A DNA stretch of 64,000 nt, taken from Eggerthella lenta DSM 2243 (GTDB taxonomy: Bacteria > Actinomycetota > Coriobacteriia > Coriobacteriales > Eggerthellaceae). Location: positions 1,414,180 through 1,478,179 of the forward strand of contig NC_013204.1 in NCBI RefSeq assembly GCF_000024265.1, given 5' to 3'. Below the pieces are notes generated by a model, which worked only from the letters and a program-made list of their open reading frames with translations, was not told the origin of the DNA and did no database searches. The position numbers and the translations under genes were made by a program. Below, in pieces: positions 7,805-16,348 of the stretch (position 1 is its first letter; each line of letters opens with the position of its first letter).

Positions 7805-9058
7805 CTACCTCGACTCGCGGACAGCCGCGGCAGTGATGGCGGCCTCGGCGGCGATTTCGACGCTGCGACGCGCGGTCATGCGCACGAGCGCCAGCGCCAA
7901 CGCGGCGGCGGTCAGGGCGAACAGCGCGCCTGCGGGGCCGGTGGCCAGAAGCCCGCCCGCGTTCATCACGAGGCCGCCCGCGAACGAGCCCAGCGCGATG
8001 CCCGTGTTGAACGACATGGGATGCAGCGACGCCGAGAACGTGAGCGCGCTGGGGTAGTCGGTGCGCGCGACGCTCTGGAACAGCATCTGCACGGTGGAGT
8101 TCATCACGTACATGAGCAATCCCACCGCGAGGATGTTCGCGATACCGACAGCGCCTGCGGGCAGACTCACGGCCAGCAGGGCCAGAAGCGCCGCGTGGGC
8201 GGCGAAGGCGACGGGCAGCGCGCGCAGCCCGAAGCGTCCGGCAATCCAGCCCGACAGCAGGTTCGATCCCACGCATGCCGCGCCGAACAGCAACAGCACG
8301 AAGCTCGATCCTGCGGCGTCGAGGCCGGCGATGTCGGCAAGGATAGGGGCGAGGTAGGTGTAGAACACGTAGGTGGACGCTACGCCGGCGAGAATCATGG
8401 CGATGTTCGTCAGCACGCGGCTGTCGGCGAGCAGGCGCAGCTGCGAGCGGAGAGTGGGGGCGGCGTCTCCCGTATGCGCGGGAGTGCGGGGCAGCGTCGG
8501 CAGCAGGACGACGCTCGCCGCGAGGCCGAGCGCGAACACGCAGGCGTAGGCGGCCTTCCAGTCGAACAGGCCGGCCAGCGCCGTGCCGATGGGCACGCCG
8601 ACGACGCTCGACACCGAGAAACCGGCAAGCACGAGCCCCAGCACCGCGGCAACGCGCTTGGGCTCGACGATGTCGGGCACGTAGGTGAGCGCGAGGGCCA
8701 GAAGCGTGCCGGACGTGACGGCGGGCAGCACGCGCGAGACGAGCAGCAGCGCGTAGCCGTCGGCGAACAGGGTGAGCAGGTTGCCGGCGTTGAACACCAC
8801 CAGCAGCGCCGCCATCACCTTGAAACGGGCGGCGCGCGCCGTGGCGAGCGCTATGACGGGCGTGGCGACGGCGCAGGCCAGCGCGTAGTAGCCCACGAGA
8901 TCGCCGATGAGCGTGAGCGGCTCGCCCAGCCCTTCGGCTACGTCGGGCACGATGCCTATCAGCACGAACTCGGCGAACCCGAGTGCGAACGCGAGGGTCG
9001 TCAGCAACGCGGTTGCGAACGCGTTGCGCTTGCGGCTCGTGCGGTTTTCGGTGTCCAT
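7805..9058 (-). CDS. MFS transporter (AraJ/YdhP-like drug:H+ antiporter family)
   Basis: 417 residues, 12 predicted membrane helices, inner membrane. The start is ATG 9058, with GGAGG 8 bases upstream. Helix 1 (TTLAFALGFAEFVLIGIVPDVAEGLG) is the hallmark of the DHA1 sub-branch that includes AraJ and YdhP; the loop 2-3 motif is relaxed as ATARAARFK. These proteins use the proton gradient for efflux; the substrate is unknown. A 43-bp element 74 bp upstream is shared with the nearby merR-type gene at the same distance, suggesting that the MerR protein controls this exporter. Confidence 0.8.
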   Translation of the reverse strand: MDTENRTSRKRNAFATALLTTLAFALGFAEFVLIGIVPDVAEGLGEPLTLIGDLVGYYALACAVATPVIALATARAARFKVMAALLVVFNAGNLLTLFADGYALLLVSRVLPAVTSGTLLALALTYVPDIVEPKRVAAVLGLVLAGFSVSSVVGVPIGTALAGLFDWKAAYACVFALGLAASVVLLPTLPRTPAHTGDAAPTLRSQLRLLADSRVLTNIAMILAGVASTYVFYTYLAPILADIAGLDAAGSSFVLLLFGAACVGSNLLSGWIAGRFGLRALPVAFAAHAALLALLAVSLPAGAVGIANILAVGLLMYVMNSTVQMLFQSVARTDYPSALTFSASLHPMSFNTGIALGSFAGGLVMNAGGLLATGPAGALFALTAAALALALVRMTARRSVEIAAEAAITAAAVRESR

Positions 9059-9131
9059 GGCGACCTCCAACAGGGGTAGTGCGAACAGTGCGTGTTTCCG
9101 TCCCTTACCGTACCGCCGGCCTCGCCGAATA

Positions 9132-9174
9132 GCCAATGCTTATAATGAAAGCTTCCCCATGCCTGAAAAGCATG
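9132..9174 (-). promoter_or_regulatory. Promoter/operator element shared with the MerR gene
   Basis: This 43-bp block matches 10125-10167 at 34 of 43 positions, and both copies end 73-74 bp before a minus-strand start codon (MFS at 9058, MerR at 10052). Read on the minus strand it begins with the inverted repeat CATGC-N7-GCATG and contains a TATAAG that could be a -10. It is most likely a common MerR-controlled promoter. Confidence 0.55.
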
Positions 9175-9327
9175 GAGATGCTGAGGCCGCTGTGGAACCT
9201 TTGACATGCAGGTGCTTTCTGGTCCTGACGCAAGGGGCCGATATGAAAAAGGTTCGTCAAGCGTTAATCGGCCTCGGGCCGCTTTTCTTGCCCCTTGTCC
9301 TCCCATATCATTATATGAGTAATATAG

Positions 9328-9475
9328 TCATGGACAAAAACATGCCCGAATCTGCACTTTTAATGAGTCGTGTAGATGCGGATGCGCTCTCTACCAGGCG
9401 TTTTTGTAACTAAGACTTTTTGAAGCCCGCAAAACTCTGCAAGAATTACCGAATACCAGCCCTTTTTGTCCATGA
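9328..9475. repeat. 148-bp AT-richer element with 13-bp inverted ends
   Basis: TCATGGACAAAAA (9328-9340) and TTTTTGTCCATGA (9463-9475) are perfect inverted ends. The segment between them is clearly richer in A and T than its surroundings and has no convincing gene. The size is close to that of the other palindrome-ended elements in the window. The wider gap 9059-9662 otherwise holds the shared promoter element and a terminator. Confidence 0.4.
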
Positions 9476-9598
9476 TGGTTTTAATCATATGTAAATGCCG
9501 TGACGGTCTGGGGGTGTGCGAGAGGCGTCAAAGGGACGGGGATATAGCATGTGGGGAGGGGCCGCATACGTCGTATCCACCGCCTTCCCTGACGCGTT

Positions 9599-9629
9599 GA
9601 AAGGAGCGCCGGGAGGGGGCGCTCCTTTC
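9599..9629 (-). terminator. Rho-independent-like hairpin after the MerR gene
   Basis: GAAAGGAGCGCC (9599-9610) and GGCGCTCCTTTC (9618-9629) make a 12-bp perfect stem with a 7-base loop. It sits 34 bases after the merR-type stop codon on the minus strand. The U-run is weak, so termination is likely but not certain. Confidence 0.6.
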
Positions 9630-9662
9630 GCGTTGGGAGGAGGGTGTGAGGAAAAGAGGAGG

Positions 9663-10052
9663 CTATTCCTTGCGCAGCCATTCGCCGCCGCCGTCCGAGC
9701 ATTTGCTGCCCGGCCGGTAGCTGGCGATCTTGGCGTCGAGACGCTTCGCGGTGGCCTGCATCTCATCGAGTTTCGCGACCAGCTTCGCGCGCTGCTCTTC
9801 CAGAATCTCGAGGCGAGCGGCGGCGGTGTGCTCGCCCTCTTGGAACAGCGCCACGTACTCCACGAGCGCCTCGATCTGCACGCCCGATTCGCGCATGCAG
9901 CGGATGAACTCCACCCAGCCGCAGTCGTATTCGGTGAAGTCGCGGATGCCGTTGGGTAGCCGGGTGACGTGGGGGACGAGCCCGATGCGCTCGTAGTAGC
10001 GAATGGTGTCGACCGTGATTCCGTAGCGTTTCGCGACTTCGGCGATTTGCAT
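9663..10052 (-). CDS. MerR-family regulator, AdhR/YyaN type
   Basis: 129 residues starting MQIAEVAKRYGITVDTIRYYERIGLVP, a textbook MerR winged-helix DNA-binding domain, followed by RLPNGIRDFTEYDCGWVEFIRCMRESGV. That part matches the AdhR/YyaN subgroup, which responds to reactive aldehydes and related stress. Residues 75-115 form the antiparallel coiled coil used for dimerisation. One Cys (Cys45 region) lies in the second wing and another near the C-terminus. MerR proteins untwist promoters with 19-bp spacers; four such promoters with a common operator lie in this window (10.8, 22.8, 24.3 and 41.0 kb). Its own upstream element is shared with the MFS gene. Confidence 0.85.
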   Translation of the reverse strand: MQIAEVAKRYGITVDTIRYYERIGLVPHVTRLPNGIRDFTEYDCGWVEFIRCMRESGVQIEALVEYVALFQEGEHTAAARLEILEEQRAKLVAKLDEMQATAKRLDAKIASYRPGSKCSDGGGEWLRKE

Positions 10053-10124
10053 AGCGCGCCTCCTAGCAGGTCGTGGGGAAGTCCGTTTATCCTGCTATCA
10101 ACATACCGCGCTGCTCAACCGATG

Positions 10125-10167
10125 GCCAATGCCTACATTGAAAGGTTCACCATGCTTGGGAGGCATG
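10125..10167 (-). promoter_or_regulatory. Promoter/operator element of the MerR gene
   Basis: Second copy of the 43-bp block seen at 9132-9174, 73 bp before the MerR start codon. On the minus strand it starts with CATGC-N7-GCATG and ends in GCATTGGC. The equal spacing to both start codons argues for a shared regulatory role, probably autoregulation. Confidence 0.55.
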
Positions 10168-10212
10168 AAGAACCTCAAGCAACCCTTGAGATGGCCGGCG
10201 GCCGTGCGTCGC

Positions 10213-10755
10213 CTAAACCCCGCACCCCATGAGGCGTGCGCGGTTGACTTCGTGCAGGCGCTTCTCGATGGCGCCCGGCGCATCGACTCCTGCGGCAGTC
10301 ACCACGCCCACGAGGCGTGCCTGCTCGAAGCAGTCGACCCAGCCTTGCAGTCCCTTCGTCGCCCCGTCGAACGCATGGGCGTCCTCGTCGGCCGCCGTGG
10401 CCAGCAGGTACACGTCGCGAAACGCAGGATCGGCAGCGTAGGCCGGGTTGCTGCGGTCGAGCAGGGTCTTCATCTGACCAGCCATCTCGAAGAAGTAGAT
10501 GGGCGTGGCGAACGCGATGGCGTCGGCCGCCACGATGCGCTCCACGATGGCGGCCGCATCGTCGTTCAGCGGGCATGCGGCGCCGGCTTGGCAAGCCAGG
10601 CATCCGCGGCAGAACTCGATGCGCTTGCCGCGCAGGCTGACCGTCTCCACGTCGTGACCTGCCTCGCGCGCCCCTTCGGCGAACGCGAGCGCGAGGGCGT
10701 GCGAGTTGCTGGTCGGGCGCAGGCTGGCCGATACCACTAGGACGTTCTTTCCCAT
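10213..10755 (-). CDS. NAD(P)H-dependent FMN oxidoreductase (flavodoxin-like)
   Basis: 180 residues, cytosolic. The N-terminus GKNVLVVSASLRPTSNSHALA is the phosphate-binding loop of the NADPH-dependent FMN reductase/flavodoxin-like fold. The segment CRGCLACQAGAACPLNDDA near residues 48-66 has the Cys-x2-Cys-x5-Cys arrangement of iron-sulfur-flavoprotein-like members, so a cluster or a redox disulfide is possible. TPIYFFEMAGQMKTLLDR near residue 84 is the usual FMN ring-binding stretch. The start ATG 10755 follows GAGAGGA. Transcription should come from the MerR-type promoter at 10805-10835. The physiological acceptor is unknown. Confidence 0.85.
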   Translation of the reverse strand: MGKNVLVVSASLRPTSNSHALALAFAEGAREAGHDVETVSLRGKRIEFCRGCLACQAGAACPLNDDAAAIVERIVAADAIAFATPIYFFEMAGQMKTLLDRSNPAYAADPAFRDVYLLATAADEDAHAFDGATKGLQGWVDCFEQARLVGVVTAAGVDAPGAIEKRLHEVNRARLMGCGV

Positions 10756-10804
10756 GGGGTTTCCTCTCGTCGTATGCGATGCGTCGATCGTCTTGTCGCG
10801 TTCC

Positions 10805-10835
10805 AGTGTGCCCCTTGGAGCAGGCTCCAAGTCAA
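10805..10835 (-). promoter_or_regulatory. MerR-type promoter with CTTGGAG-N4-CTCCAAG operator
   Basis: On the minus strand: -35 TTGACT (10830-10835), 19-bp spacer, and a poor -10 CACACT (10805-10810). The spacer contains the perfect inverted repeat CTTGGAG-N4-CTCCAAG (10814-10831). An overlong 19-bp spacer filled by an operator is the hallmark of MerR activation. It lies 50 bp before the FMN oxidoreductase start. Confidence 0.8.
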
Positions 10836-10943
10836 ATGGAGGTTTCGTGGCGACGCGAGGAGGGGCGGGAGAGAAGAATCTTTCGCCGCATCCGCGCAGG
10901 CCGCTGCCGGACTTCGGGAAACGCCGATACGGTTGCGTGCGGT

Positions 10944-11846
10944 CTACGAGATGCCCGCATCGTCGCCCACATGCCTCGCGCATACGCGTTCCATGGCGTC
11001 GAGGAACGCCTGCGTCTGCTTGTTGGGCATGGAGGACCGCCAGACGAGGCCCTGGTGAGCCTCGAAGCGCGGGGCGAAGGGGACGAAGCGAAGGTCGCCG
11101 TCTTCGCTCGTGTCGAACAGGCCCTCGTAGGTGAGCATGCATCCCATGCCCTGACGCACGAGATAACGGCCGTTCGAGGGCAAGTTGAACGTAGCGACGA
11201 CATCCATCCGGTCGAGCGCGTCGCCCGCCCAGTCGCGCAGCGTTCCCGCAAGCGCCTGGCGCGAGACGATGATGCCTTGTCCTGCCAGGTCGGAGGGCGC
11301 GATGCCTTCGAGCCGCCCCACGGCGCTGTCGCGCAGCGCAAGCGCGCCCCATACGTCGGTCACCGGCAGGCGCATGGCGTTCATCTTTGCATGCTCGCGC
11401 ATCTCGCATTCCAGCATCACGTCGTAGAACCCGCGCACCAGCCCGTCCTTCAGCTCCGCAGTGGTTCCGCTGTGGATGGCGAAATCGACGGCGGGGTAGG
11501 TGCGCCGCACCTCGTCCATGGCCTGCGCGATGAGCGCCATGGCCTGGGATTCGCCCGCCCCGATATGGACGGTGCCGCCGATCGACCGCTCGGAGGGCAG
11601 CATGTCCTCCTCGGCCTTGTGCGCCAGCTCCACGATGGACTCCGCGTAGCGGCAGAGGATGGAGCCCTGGTCGGTCAGTTCGATGCCCTTGGGGCCGCGC
11701 GTGTACAGCTCGCGCCCGAACTCCTTCTCGAGCGACGACAGCTGGCGCGAGAGCGTCGGCTGGGTGATGTGCAGGGCTTTCGCCGCGTTCGAGATGTTGC
11801 CTTCGCGCGCGACGGCCAGGAAGTACTCCAGGGTCCTCAGTTCCAC
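10944..11846 (-). CDS. LysR-family transcriptional regulator
   Basis: 300 residues. The N-terminal winged helix-turn-helix is clear: MELRTLEYFLAVAREGNISNAAKALHITQPTLSRQLSSLEKEFGRELYTRGPKGIELTDQG (1-62), followed by the linker helix and a two-lobed LysR substrate-binding domain (IGAGESQAMALIAQAMDEVRRTYPAVDF near residues 95-122). It is transcribed divergently from the molybdoenzyme operon, and the 141-bp gap holds inverted repeats suited to LysR binding, so it very likely controls that operon in response to the enzyme's substrate. The ligand is unknown. Confidence 0.88.
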   Translation of the reverse strand: MELRTLEYFLAVAREGNISNAAKALHITQPTLSRQLSSLEKEFGRELYTRGPKGIELTDQGSILCRYAESIVELAHKAEEDMLPSERSIGGTVHIGAGESQAMALIAQAMDEVRRTYPAVDFAIHSGTTAELKDGLVRGFYDVMLECEMREHAKMNAMRLPVTDVWGALALRDSAVGRLEGIAPSDLAGQGIIVSRQALAGTLRDWAGDALDRMDVVATFNLPSNGRYLVRQGMGCMLTYEGLFDTSEDGDLRFVPFAPRFEAHQGLVWRSSMPNKQTQAFLDAMERVCARHVGDDAGIS

Positions 11847-11879
11847 GACGTCCTCCTTTCGCTCGTTTCCAAGCTATGC

Positions 11880-11937
11880 AAAACCGGTATGAAGAACAAT
11901 TCATTATAGGCATTTTTCATAGCGTCCCACCGGTTTT
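11880..11937. promoter_or_regulatory. Candidate LysR operator between divergent genes
   Basis: AAAACCGGT (11880-11888) and ACCGGTTTT (11929-11937) are perfect inverted repeats 40 bp apart, enclosing ATGAA-N6-TTCAT (11889-11904). Paired dyads at such spacing in a divergent LysR intergenic region are typical of recruitment and activation sites. Binding is inferred. Confidence 0.5.
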
Positions 11938-11987
11938 AGTATCGGCAGCAGAGAGAAGCCGTGCAACTCAAGGAGAAAGGGGAGCAT

Positions 11988-14852
11988 ATGTCCCTGCTCG
12001 ACAAAAGCCTGAAGCGACGTGATTTCCTGAAGGGGACGGCGGCGGCCGCTGCGGCGACGGCGGCGTTCGGGCTGTCCGGCTGCTCGACGGGCTCTGCGCA
12101 GGCCGCCGGGTCCGACGGCGCGCACGTCGTGGCATCCGACGCCAGCATCCTGGCCGACGCGGGCGAGTGGATGCCCATCCACTGCCACCAGAACTGCAAT
12201 CAGATGTGCCTGAACATGGGCTATGTGGTGGACGGCGTGGTCGTCCGCCAGAAGACCGACGACGCGCGCGAGGACAGCTTCGACTGCCCGCAGCAGCGCG
12301 GCTGCCTGCGCGGGCGGTCCCTGCGCCAGCAGGTGTACAACGCCGACCGCATCAAGTACCCCATGAAGCGCAAGAGCTGGCAGCCGGGCGGCGCCGAGAA
12401 CGCCCACGGCGAGCTGCGCGGCAAGGACGAGTGGGAGCGCATCAGCTGGGAAGAGGCGCTCGACTACATCGCGGACGAGCTGAAGCGCGTCTACGCCGAA
12501 TACGGCCAGGACGCCGTCATCTGCAACGGCTGGCGCTGGGCGCCCGGCTCGGCCATGTTCCCCGTCATCGGCGGCGCGGTATACGACACCGAGACCGAGT
12601 CGTTCGGCTGCTGGGCATTCCAGACCGAGGCGCTGGGCCTGTACTCCTGGGGCGACCACCCCGATATCATGATGGGCCCCGACAAGTACGACCTGCCGAA
12701 CGCCGACACCATCGTGTTGTACGGCTGCAATCCCGCCTGGGCTCAGCACTCCAGCATGTACTGGCTGAACAACGCAAAGGAGTCCGGCACCGGGTTCGTG
12801 TACGTGGGCCCCAGCTACAACGTGACCGCCGCGCAGCTGGGCGCGCGCTGGATCCGCGTGCGGCCGGGCACCGACACGGCGTTCTTGCTGGCCGTGATCT
12901 ACGAGATGATCCGTCTGGACGGGGAGCGCGGCGACATCATCGATTGGGACTTCGTGAACGAGCGCACGGTGGGCTTCACGCCCGAGACCATGCCCGAGGA
13001 TGCGACGACCGACGAGAACTACCGCGACTACATCCTGGGCGCCTACGACGGCACGCCGAAAACCCCGGAGTGGGCGAGCGAGATCTGCGGCACGCCGGTC
13101 GAGGACATCACGTGGTACGCGGAGCTCGCCGCCAAGGACAACAAGGTGATCTTCTTCCACAGCTACGCGGCCTCCCGCTACCTGGGCGCCGAGAACCTGC
13201 CGCAGGCGTTCATGACCGTGTCGGCGCTGGGCGGCCATTACGGCAAGTCGGGCCACGGCTCGGCCGCCATCTACACGTGGGACGCCGGCGACTCGGGCTA
13301 CCGACTCATCCAGCACGCGGGCGGCGAGTACGCCTACATCGACAACTTGGTAGGCTCGCCGGGCGCTACCGGTCCGAACCGCTGCATCGAAGGCAACTCG
13401 TGGTGGAGCTCGCTGGCCGAGGGGAAGTACTTGTCCACGTCCGAGGGCCCCTACGACCTGGGGTCGGGCGACGATCCGACCAAGCTGCGCGCGAACACGC
13501 CCACCTACCATGCGGCGCGCGAGATGCCGGTGAACCCGCGCCTCATGTTCGCCACGTGCAGCAACTTCATGCAGACGCGCGGCAACCTGCCCACCGCCAT
13601 CGAGGTGATGCGCGCCGCCGACACCTGCATCTCGCTGGAGATCAAGTACTCACTGACCGCCTCGTTCGCCGACATCATCCTGCCGGTGGCCACCCACTGG
13701 GAGGGCAACGACGACGAGAGCTGGGGCGAGCTCTGCTGGCCGAGCCCCTTCGGCGACGGCAACGGGCAGAAGCAGCGCAAGGACGCGCTTCTGGCTTGGC
13801 GCCCGTTGGTGAAGCCGATGTACGAGGCGCGCGAGGAGAAGCGCATCTGCCGCGACATCGTCGAGCGCATGGGCTTCGACGCGGACGACGCCTATCCCAA
13901 GAGCAACTACGACCAGTGGCTGGGCTACTTCCTGGGGATGCGCGAGCTGTCCGAAGACCTCTCCCGTTGGGAGCCGGTGATCACCTGGACGGCCGATGAC
14001 AACCGGAAGCACCATGCGAACTACCCGGAACAGCAGGGCAAGATCTCGTTCGACCAGTTCATGGCCGACGGCTCGTACGTGGTGCGCCGTTCGCCCGACG
14101 ACAGGCGCAACTACATCGGCTACCGCGACGACAAGCTGCGCATCGGTGAGAACGGCGAGGTAGTCGTGGCCGACACCGCGTGGCCGCGCCCGTCGCGCTC
14201 GGGCAAGCTGGAGATATACTGCCAGTTCAAAGCCGACAACGTGAACCGCACGGGACTCAATCCCGAGCCCATCAAGCCCTACGCGAACTACTTCGTGCCC
14301 AATCGCGGCTACCAGGACACGTTCGCCGACTGGGACGCCAAGGTGAAGGGCGCCTATCCTCTGCAGGCGTACACGCCGCATTACATGCGCCGCGCGCACA
14401 CCTGCTACGACAACATGACGTGGACGCAGGAGGCGTTCAGGAACCCGGTGTTCATGAACGCGCAGGATGCTGAGGAGCGCGGCATCGAGGCGGGCGACAC
14501 GGTGGTGTGCTACAACGACTTCGGCCGCATGCTGCGCATCGCCCAGCCGCTGCAGGGGATGATGCCGGGCACCGTCGGCATCCCGCACGGCGTGCGCTCG
14601 CTGTTCGACGAGAGCGACCCCGCGGGCATCGTCGATCGCGGCGGATCCGAGCAGATGCTGTCCGACGGGCAGCAGTCGAACTACTTCCCCCAGGTGGACG
14701 GGTACAACAGCCTGCTCATCGAGATCGAGAAGTACGACGGCGAGGCGCTGGTGGAAGACTGCGACCGCGGCCCGTTCCTGGCTGCCGGCATCGACGCCGA
14801 GGGAACGCCCGCCTACGTCGCCGAAGGCATGTACGAAGGCAAGGAGGCTTAA
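11988..14852 (+). CDS. DMSO-reductase-family molybdopterin oxidoreductase, catalytic subunit
   Basis: A 954-residue exported molybdoenzyme. ATG 11988 follows AAAGGGGAG. Residues 1-32 form a Tat signal with twin Arg (KRRDFLKG, Arg10-Arg11), and the end (LSGCS) resembles a lipobox around Cys32. The mature N-terminus has CHQNCNQMC (Cys66, 70, 74) plus a later Cys near 99, ligating a [4Fe-4S] cluster. The bis-MGD domains follow, with dinucleotide-binding segments such as YGCNPAWAQHSSMYWLNNAKESG and the C-terminal domain GIEAGDTVVCYNDFGRM. It should reduce or oxidise a small substrate outside the membrane with electrons passed via the next gene product. The substrate is not predictable; Eggerthellaceae carry many paralogues. 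Confidence 0.88.
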   Translation: MSLLDKSLKRRDFLKGTAAAAAATAAFGLSGCSTGSAQAAGSDGAHVVASDASILADAGEWMPIHCHQNCNQMCLNMGYVVDGVVVRQKTDDAREDSFDCPQQRGCLRGRSLRQQVYNADRIKYPMKRKSWQPGGAENAHGELRGKDEWERISWEEALDYIADELKRVYAEYGQDAVICNGWRWAPGSAMFPVIGGAVYDTETESFGCWAFQTEALGLYSWGDHPDIMMGPDKYDLPNADTIVLYGCNPAWAQHSSMYWLNNAKESGTGFVYVGPSYNVTAAQLGARWIRVRPGTDTAFLLAVIYEMIRLDGERGDIIDWDFVNERTVGFTPETMPEDATTDENYRDYILGAYDGTPKTPEWASEICGTPVEDITWYAELAAKDNKVIFFHSYAASRYLGAENLPQAFMTVSALGGHYGKSGHGSAAIYTWDAGDSGYRLIQHAGGEYAYIDNLVGSPGATGPNRCIEGNSWWSSLAEGKYLSTSEGPYDLGSGDDPTKLRANTPTYHAAREMPVNPRLMFATCSNFMQTRGNLPTAIEVMRAADTCISLEIKYSLTASFADIILPVATHWEGNDDESWGELCWPSPFGDGNGQKQRKDALLAWRPLVKPMYEAREEKRICRDIVERMGFDADDAYPKSNYDQWLGYFLGMRELSEDLSRWEPVITWTADDNRKHHANYPEQQGKISFDQFMADGSYVVRRSPDDRRNYIGYRDDKLRIGENGEVVVADTAWPRPSRSGKLEIYCQFKADNVNRTGLNPEPIKPYANYFVPNRGYQDTFADWDAKVKGAYPLQAYTPHYMRRAHTCYDNMTWTQEAFRNPVFMNAQDAEERGIEAGDTVVCYNDFGRMLRIAQPLQGMMPGTVGIPHGVRSLFDESDPAGIVDRGGSEQMLSDGQQSNYFPQVDGYNSLLIEIEKYDGEALVEDCDRGPFLAAGIDAEGTPAYVAEGMYEGKEA

Positions 14853-14855
14853 ACC

Positions 14856-15431
14856 ATGAGCTTGGGATTCTACGTTGACGTGCAGCGCTGCATCGGCTGC
14901 CGAACCTGCCAGGTGGCGTGCAAGGACCGCCACAACCTGCAAGCGGCGGGCCCTCGCACCCGGCGCGTGGGAAGCTTCGAATGCGGGATGTACCCGGAGG
15001 TGGGCATGTTCCATCTGACGGTGTCGTGCAACCACTGCGACGATCCGGCCTGCGTGGCGGGGTGTCCCACCGGCGCCATGTTCAAGTCCGACGACGGCAC
15101 GGTGCAGCATGTCGACGACTGCTGCGTCGTGTGCCGCAATTGCATGATCACGTGCCCCTACGGCGCGCCGCAGTTCGACGAGGACGAGAACATGATCGTG
15201 AAATGCGACGCCTGCAAGGCGCTGCGCGAGGACGGCCGCAACCCGGTGTGCGTGGACGCGTGCCCCATGCGCGCCATCGAGTTCGGCGACGTGGACGAGC
15301 TGCGCGCGAAGCACGGCGACGCCGTGAGCGAGCTGCCGGTGCTGCCGTCGGCGGCGACCACGCAGCCGAACCTGCTGCTGCACGCGTCGCCCGAGGCGCA
15401 GCGCAGCGACTTCAACGAGGTCGTGCTGTGA
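14856..15431 (+). CDS. DmsB-like four-cluster ferredoxin subunit
   Basis: 191 residues. It contains the four Cys motifs of DmsB/PhsB electron-transfer subunits: CIGCRTCQVAC near residues 12-22, CNHCDDPACVAGCP near 58-71, CVVCRNCMITCP near 89-100, and CDACKALREDGRNPVCVDACP near 112-132, predicting four [4Fe-4S] clusters. There is no Tat signal of its own, so it would be exported by hitchhiking on the catalytic subunit. It starts 3 bases after the upstream stop. It relays electrons between the membrane anchor and the molybdenum subunit. Confidence 0.9.
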   Translation: MSLGFYVDVQRCIGCRTCQVACKDRHNLQAAGPRTRRVGSFECGMYPEVGMFHLTVSCNHCDDPACVAGCPTGAMFKSDDGTVQHVDDCCVVCRNCMITCPYGAPQFDEDENMIVKCDACKALREDGRNPVCVDACPMRAIEFGDVDELRAKHGDAVSELPVLPSAATTQPNLLLHASPEAQRSDFNEVVL

Positions 15432-16285
15432 GCGCGCCGACCGACCCGGCGGGCGAGTCCGTCGCGCTCGAGGCCCTGCTGCTCGCTCGCGCGCGCCTGT
15501 ACGCGCTGTTCCACAAGCTGTTCGGCGCGGCTCCGGATGCGGCGGTGCTCGAGGCCCTGCTAGGCGGGGCGACGGCCGACGCGGTGGACGAGTACGCGGA
15601 GGACGACGAGACCATGCACGGCTTCGGGCGCTTCCTGTCCGAGGTGGCCGCTGCGGAGGGGCGCGCCGCGCTCTTGGAGGCGGCGCGCGACGAGCACGTG
15701 CGCGTGCTGGTGGGCCCCGGCGCGTTGCCGGCGATTCCATGGGAGGCGCCGTACCGCACGGGCGAGCCGACCGTGTTCCAGGAGGACACTCTGGCCGTGC
15801 GCGCCGCGTATCGGGCGCGCGGCGTGCAGCCGAGGAAGATGCAGCGCGTACCCGACGACCACGTGTCGCTGGAATGTGCGTTCATGGCGCGCGAGGCGCG
15901 TTTCTCGCTCGCGCAGCTGATCGCGGGCGACGTGTGCGCGCTGGCGGCCGGGTTGCGCGCGCAGCAGTCCTTCGTCGTCGAGCATATGACAGCGTGGCTG
16001 GGAGAGTACGCGAAGGGTCTGCGCCGCTCTGCGACGGCGGTGCTCTACCCGCAAGCGGCCGAGGCGCTGGTTGCGTTCGTTGCCCTCGATGCGACGTTCT
16101 TGGCCGAAGCGGCGTTGTGGGCCGAGGAGGTTTCGGCGTCGGGCGAAAGGTTCGAAGCGCTGGGTGCGGTCGTCGGATCGCCCGAGGGGCTGGCCTTCGC
16201 CGCCGCCGAGGAAGCCCTGGCGGCGCTCGAGGAGACGCGCCCCTTCGGCATCGAGGACTACGAGCTGGCGGCGTGCGAGGGTTGA
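15428..16285 (+). CDS. TorD/DmsD-family molybdoenzyme maturation chaperone
   Basis: 285 residues from GTG 15428, overlapping the stop of the ferredoxin subunit gene (GTGA). It is all-helical and Ala/Glu-rich. The central segment LVGPGALPAIPWEAPYRTGEPTVFQEDTLAVRAAYRARG near residues 93-131 corresponds to the TorD-family surface region that usually reads P-(Y/W)-x-S-x-Y. Such chaperones bind the Tat signal of the catalytic subunit and hold export until the molybdenum cofactor is in. Length is somewhat above the usual 200-230 because of a C-terminal helical extension. Confidence 0.82.
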   Translation: MSAPTDPAGESVALEALLLARARLYALFHKLFGAAPDAAVLEALLGGATADAVDEYAEDDETMHGFGRFLSEVAAAEGRAALLEAARDEHVRVLVGPGALPAIPWEAPYRTGEPTVFQEDTLAVRAAYRARGVQPRKMQRVPDDHVSLECAFMAREARFSLAQLIAGDVCALAAGLRAQQSFVVEHMTAWLGEYAKGLRRSATAVLYPQAAEALVAFVALDATFLAEAALWAEEVSASGERFEALGAVVGSPEGLAFAAAEEALAALEETRPFGIEDYELAACEG

Positions 16286-16348
16286 GGCCCTGTCAGGAAG
16301 AGTCGGCGCGGCGGGTCGTCCGCCGCGCCCGGATCCAAGTGAGGACGG

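Noticed and set aside
9243-9413. Possible 56-residue protein starting MKKVRQALIGLGPLF
   Set aside because: A start and hydrophobic segment exist, but the frame runs into the AT-rich palindromic element and shows no conserved ending; not enough to call a gene.
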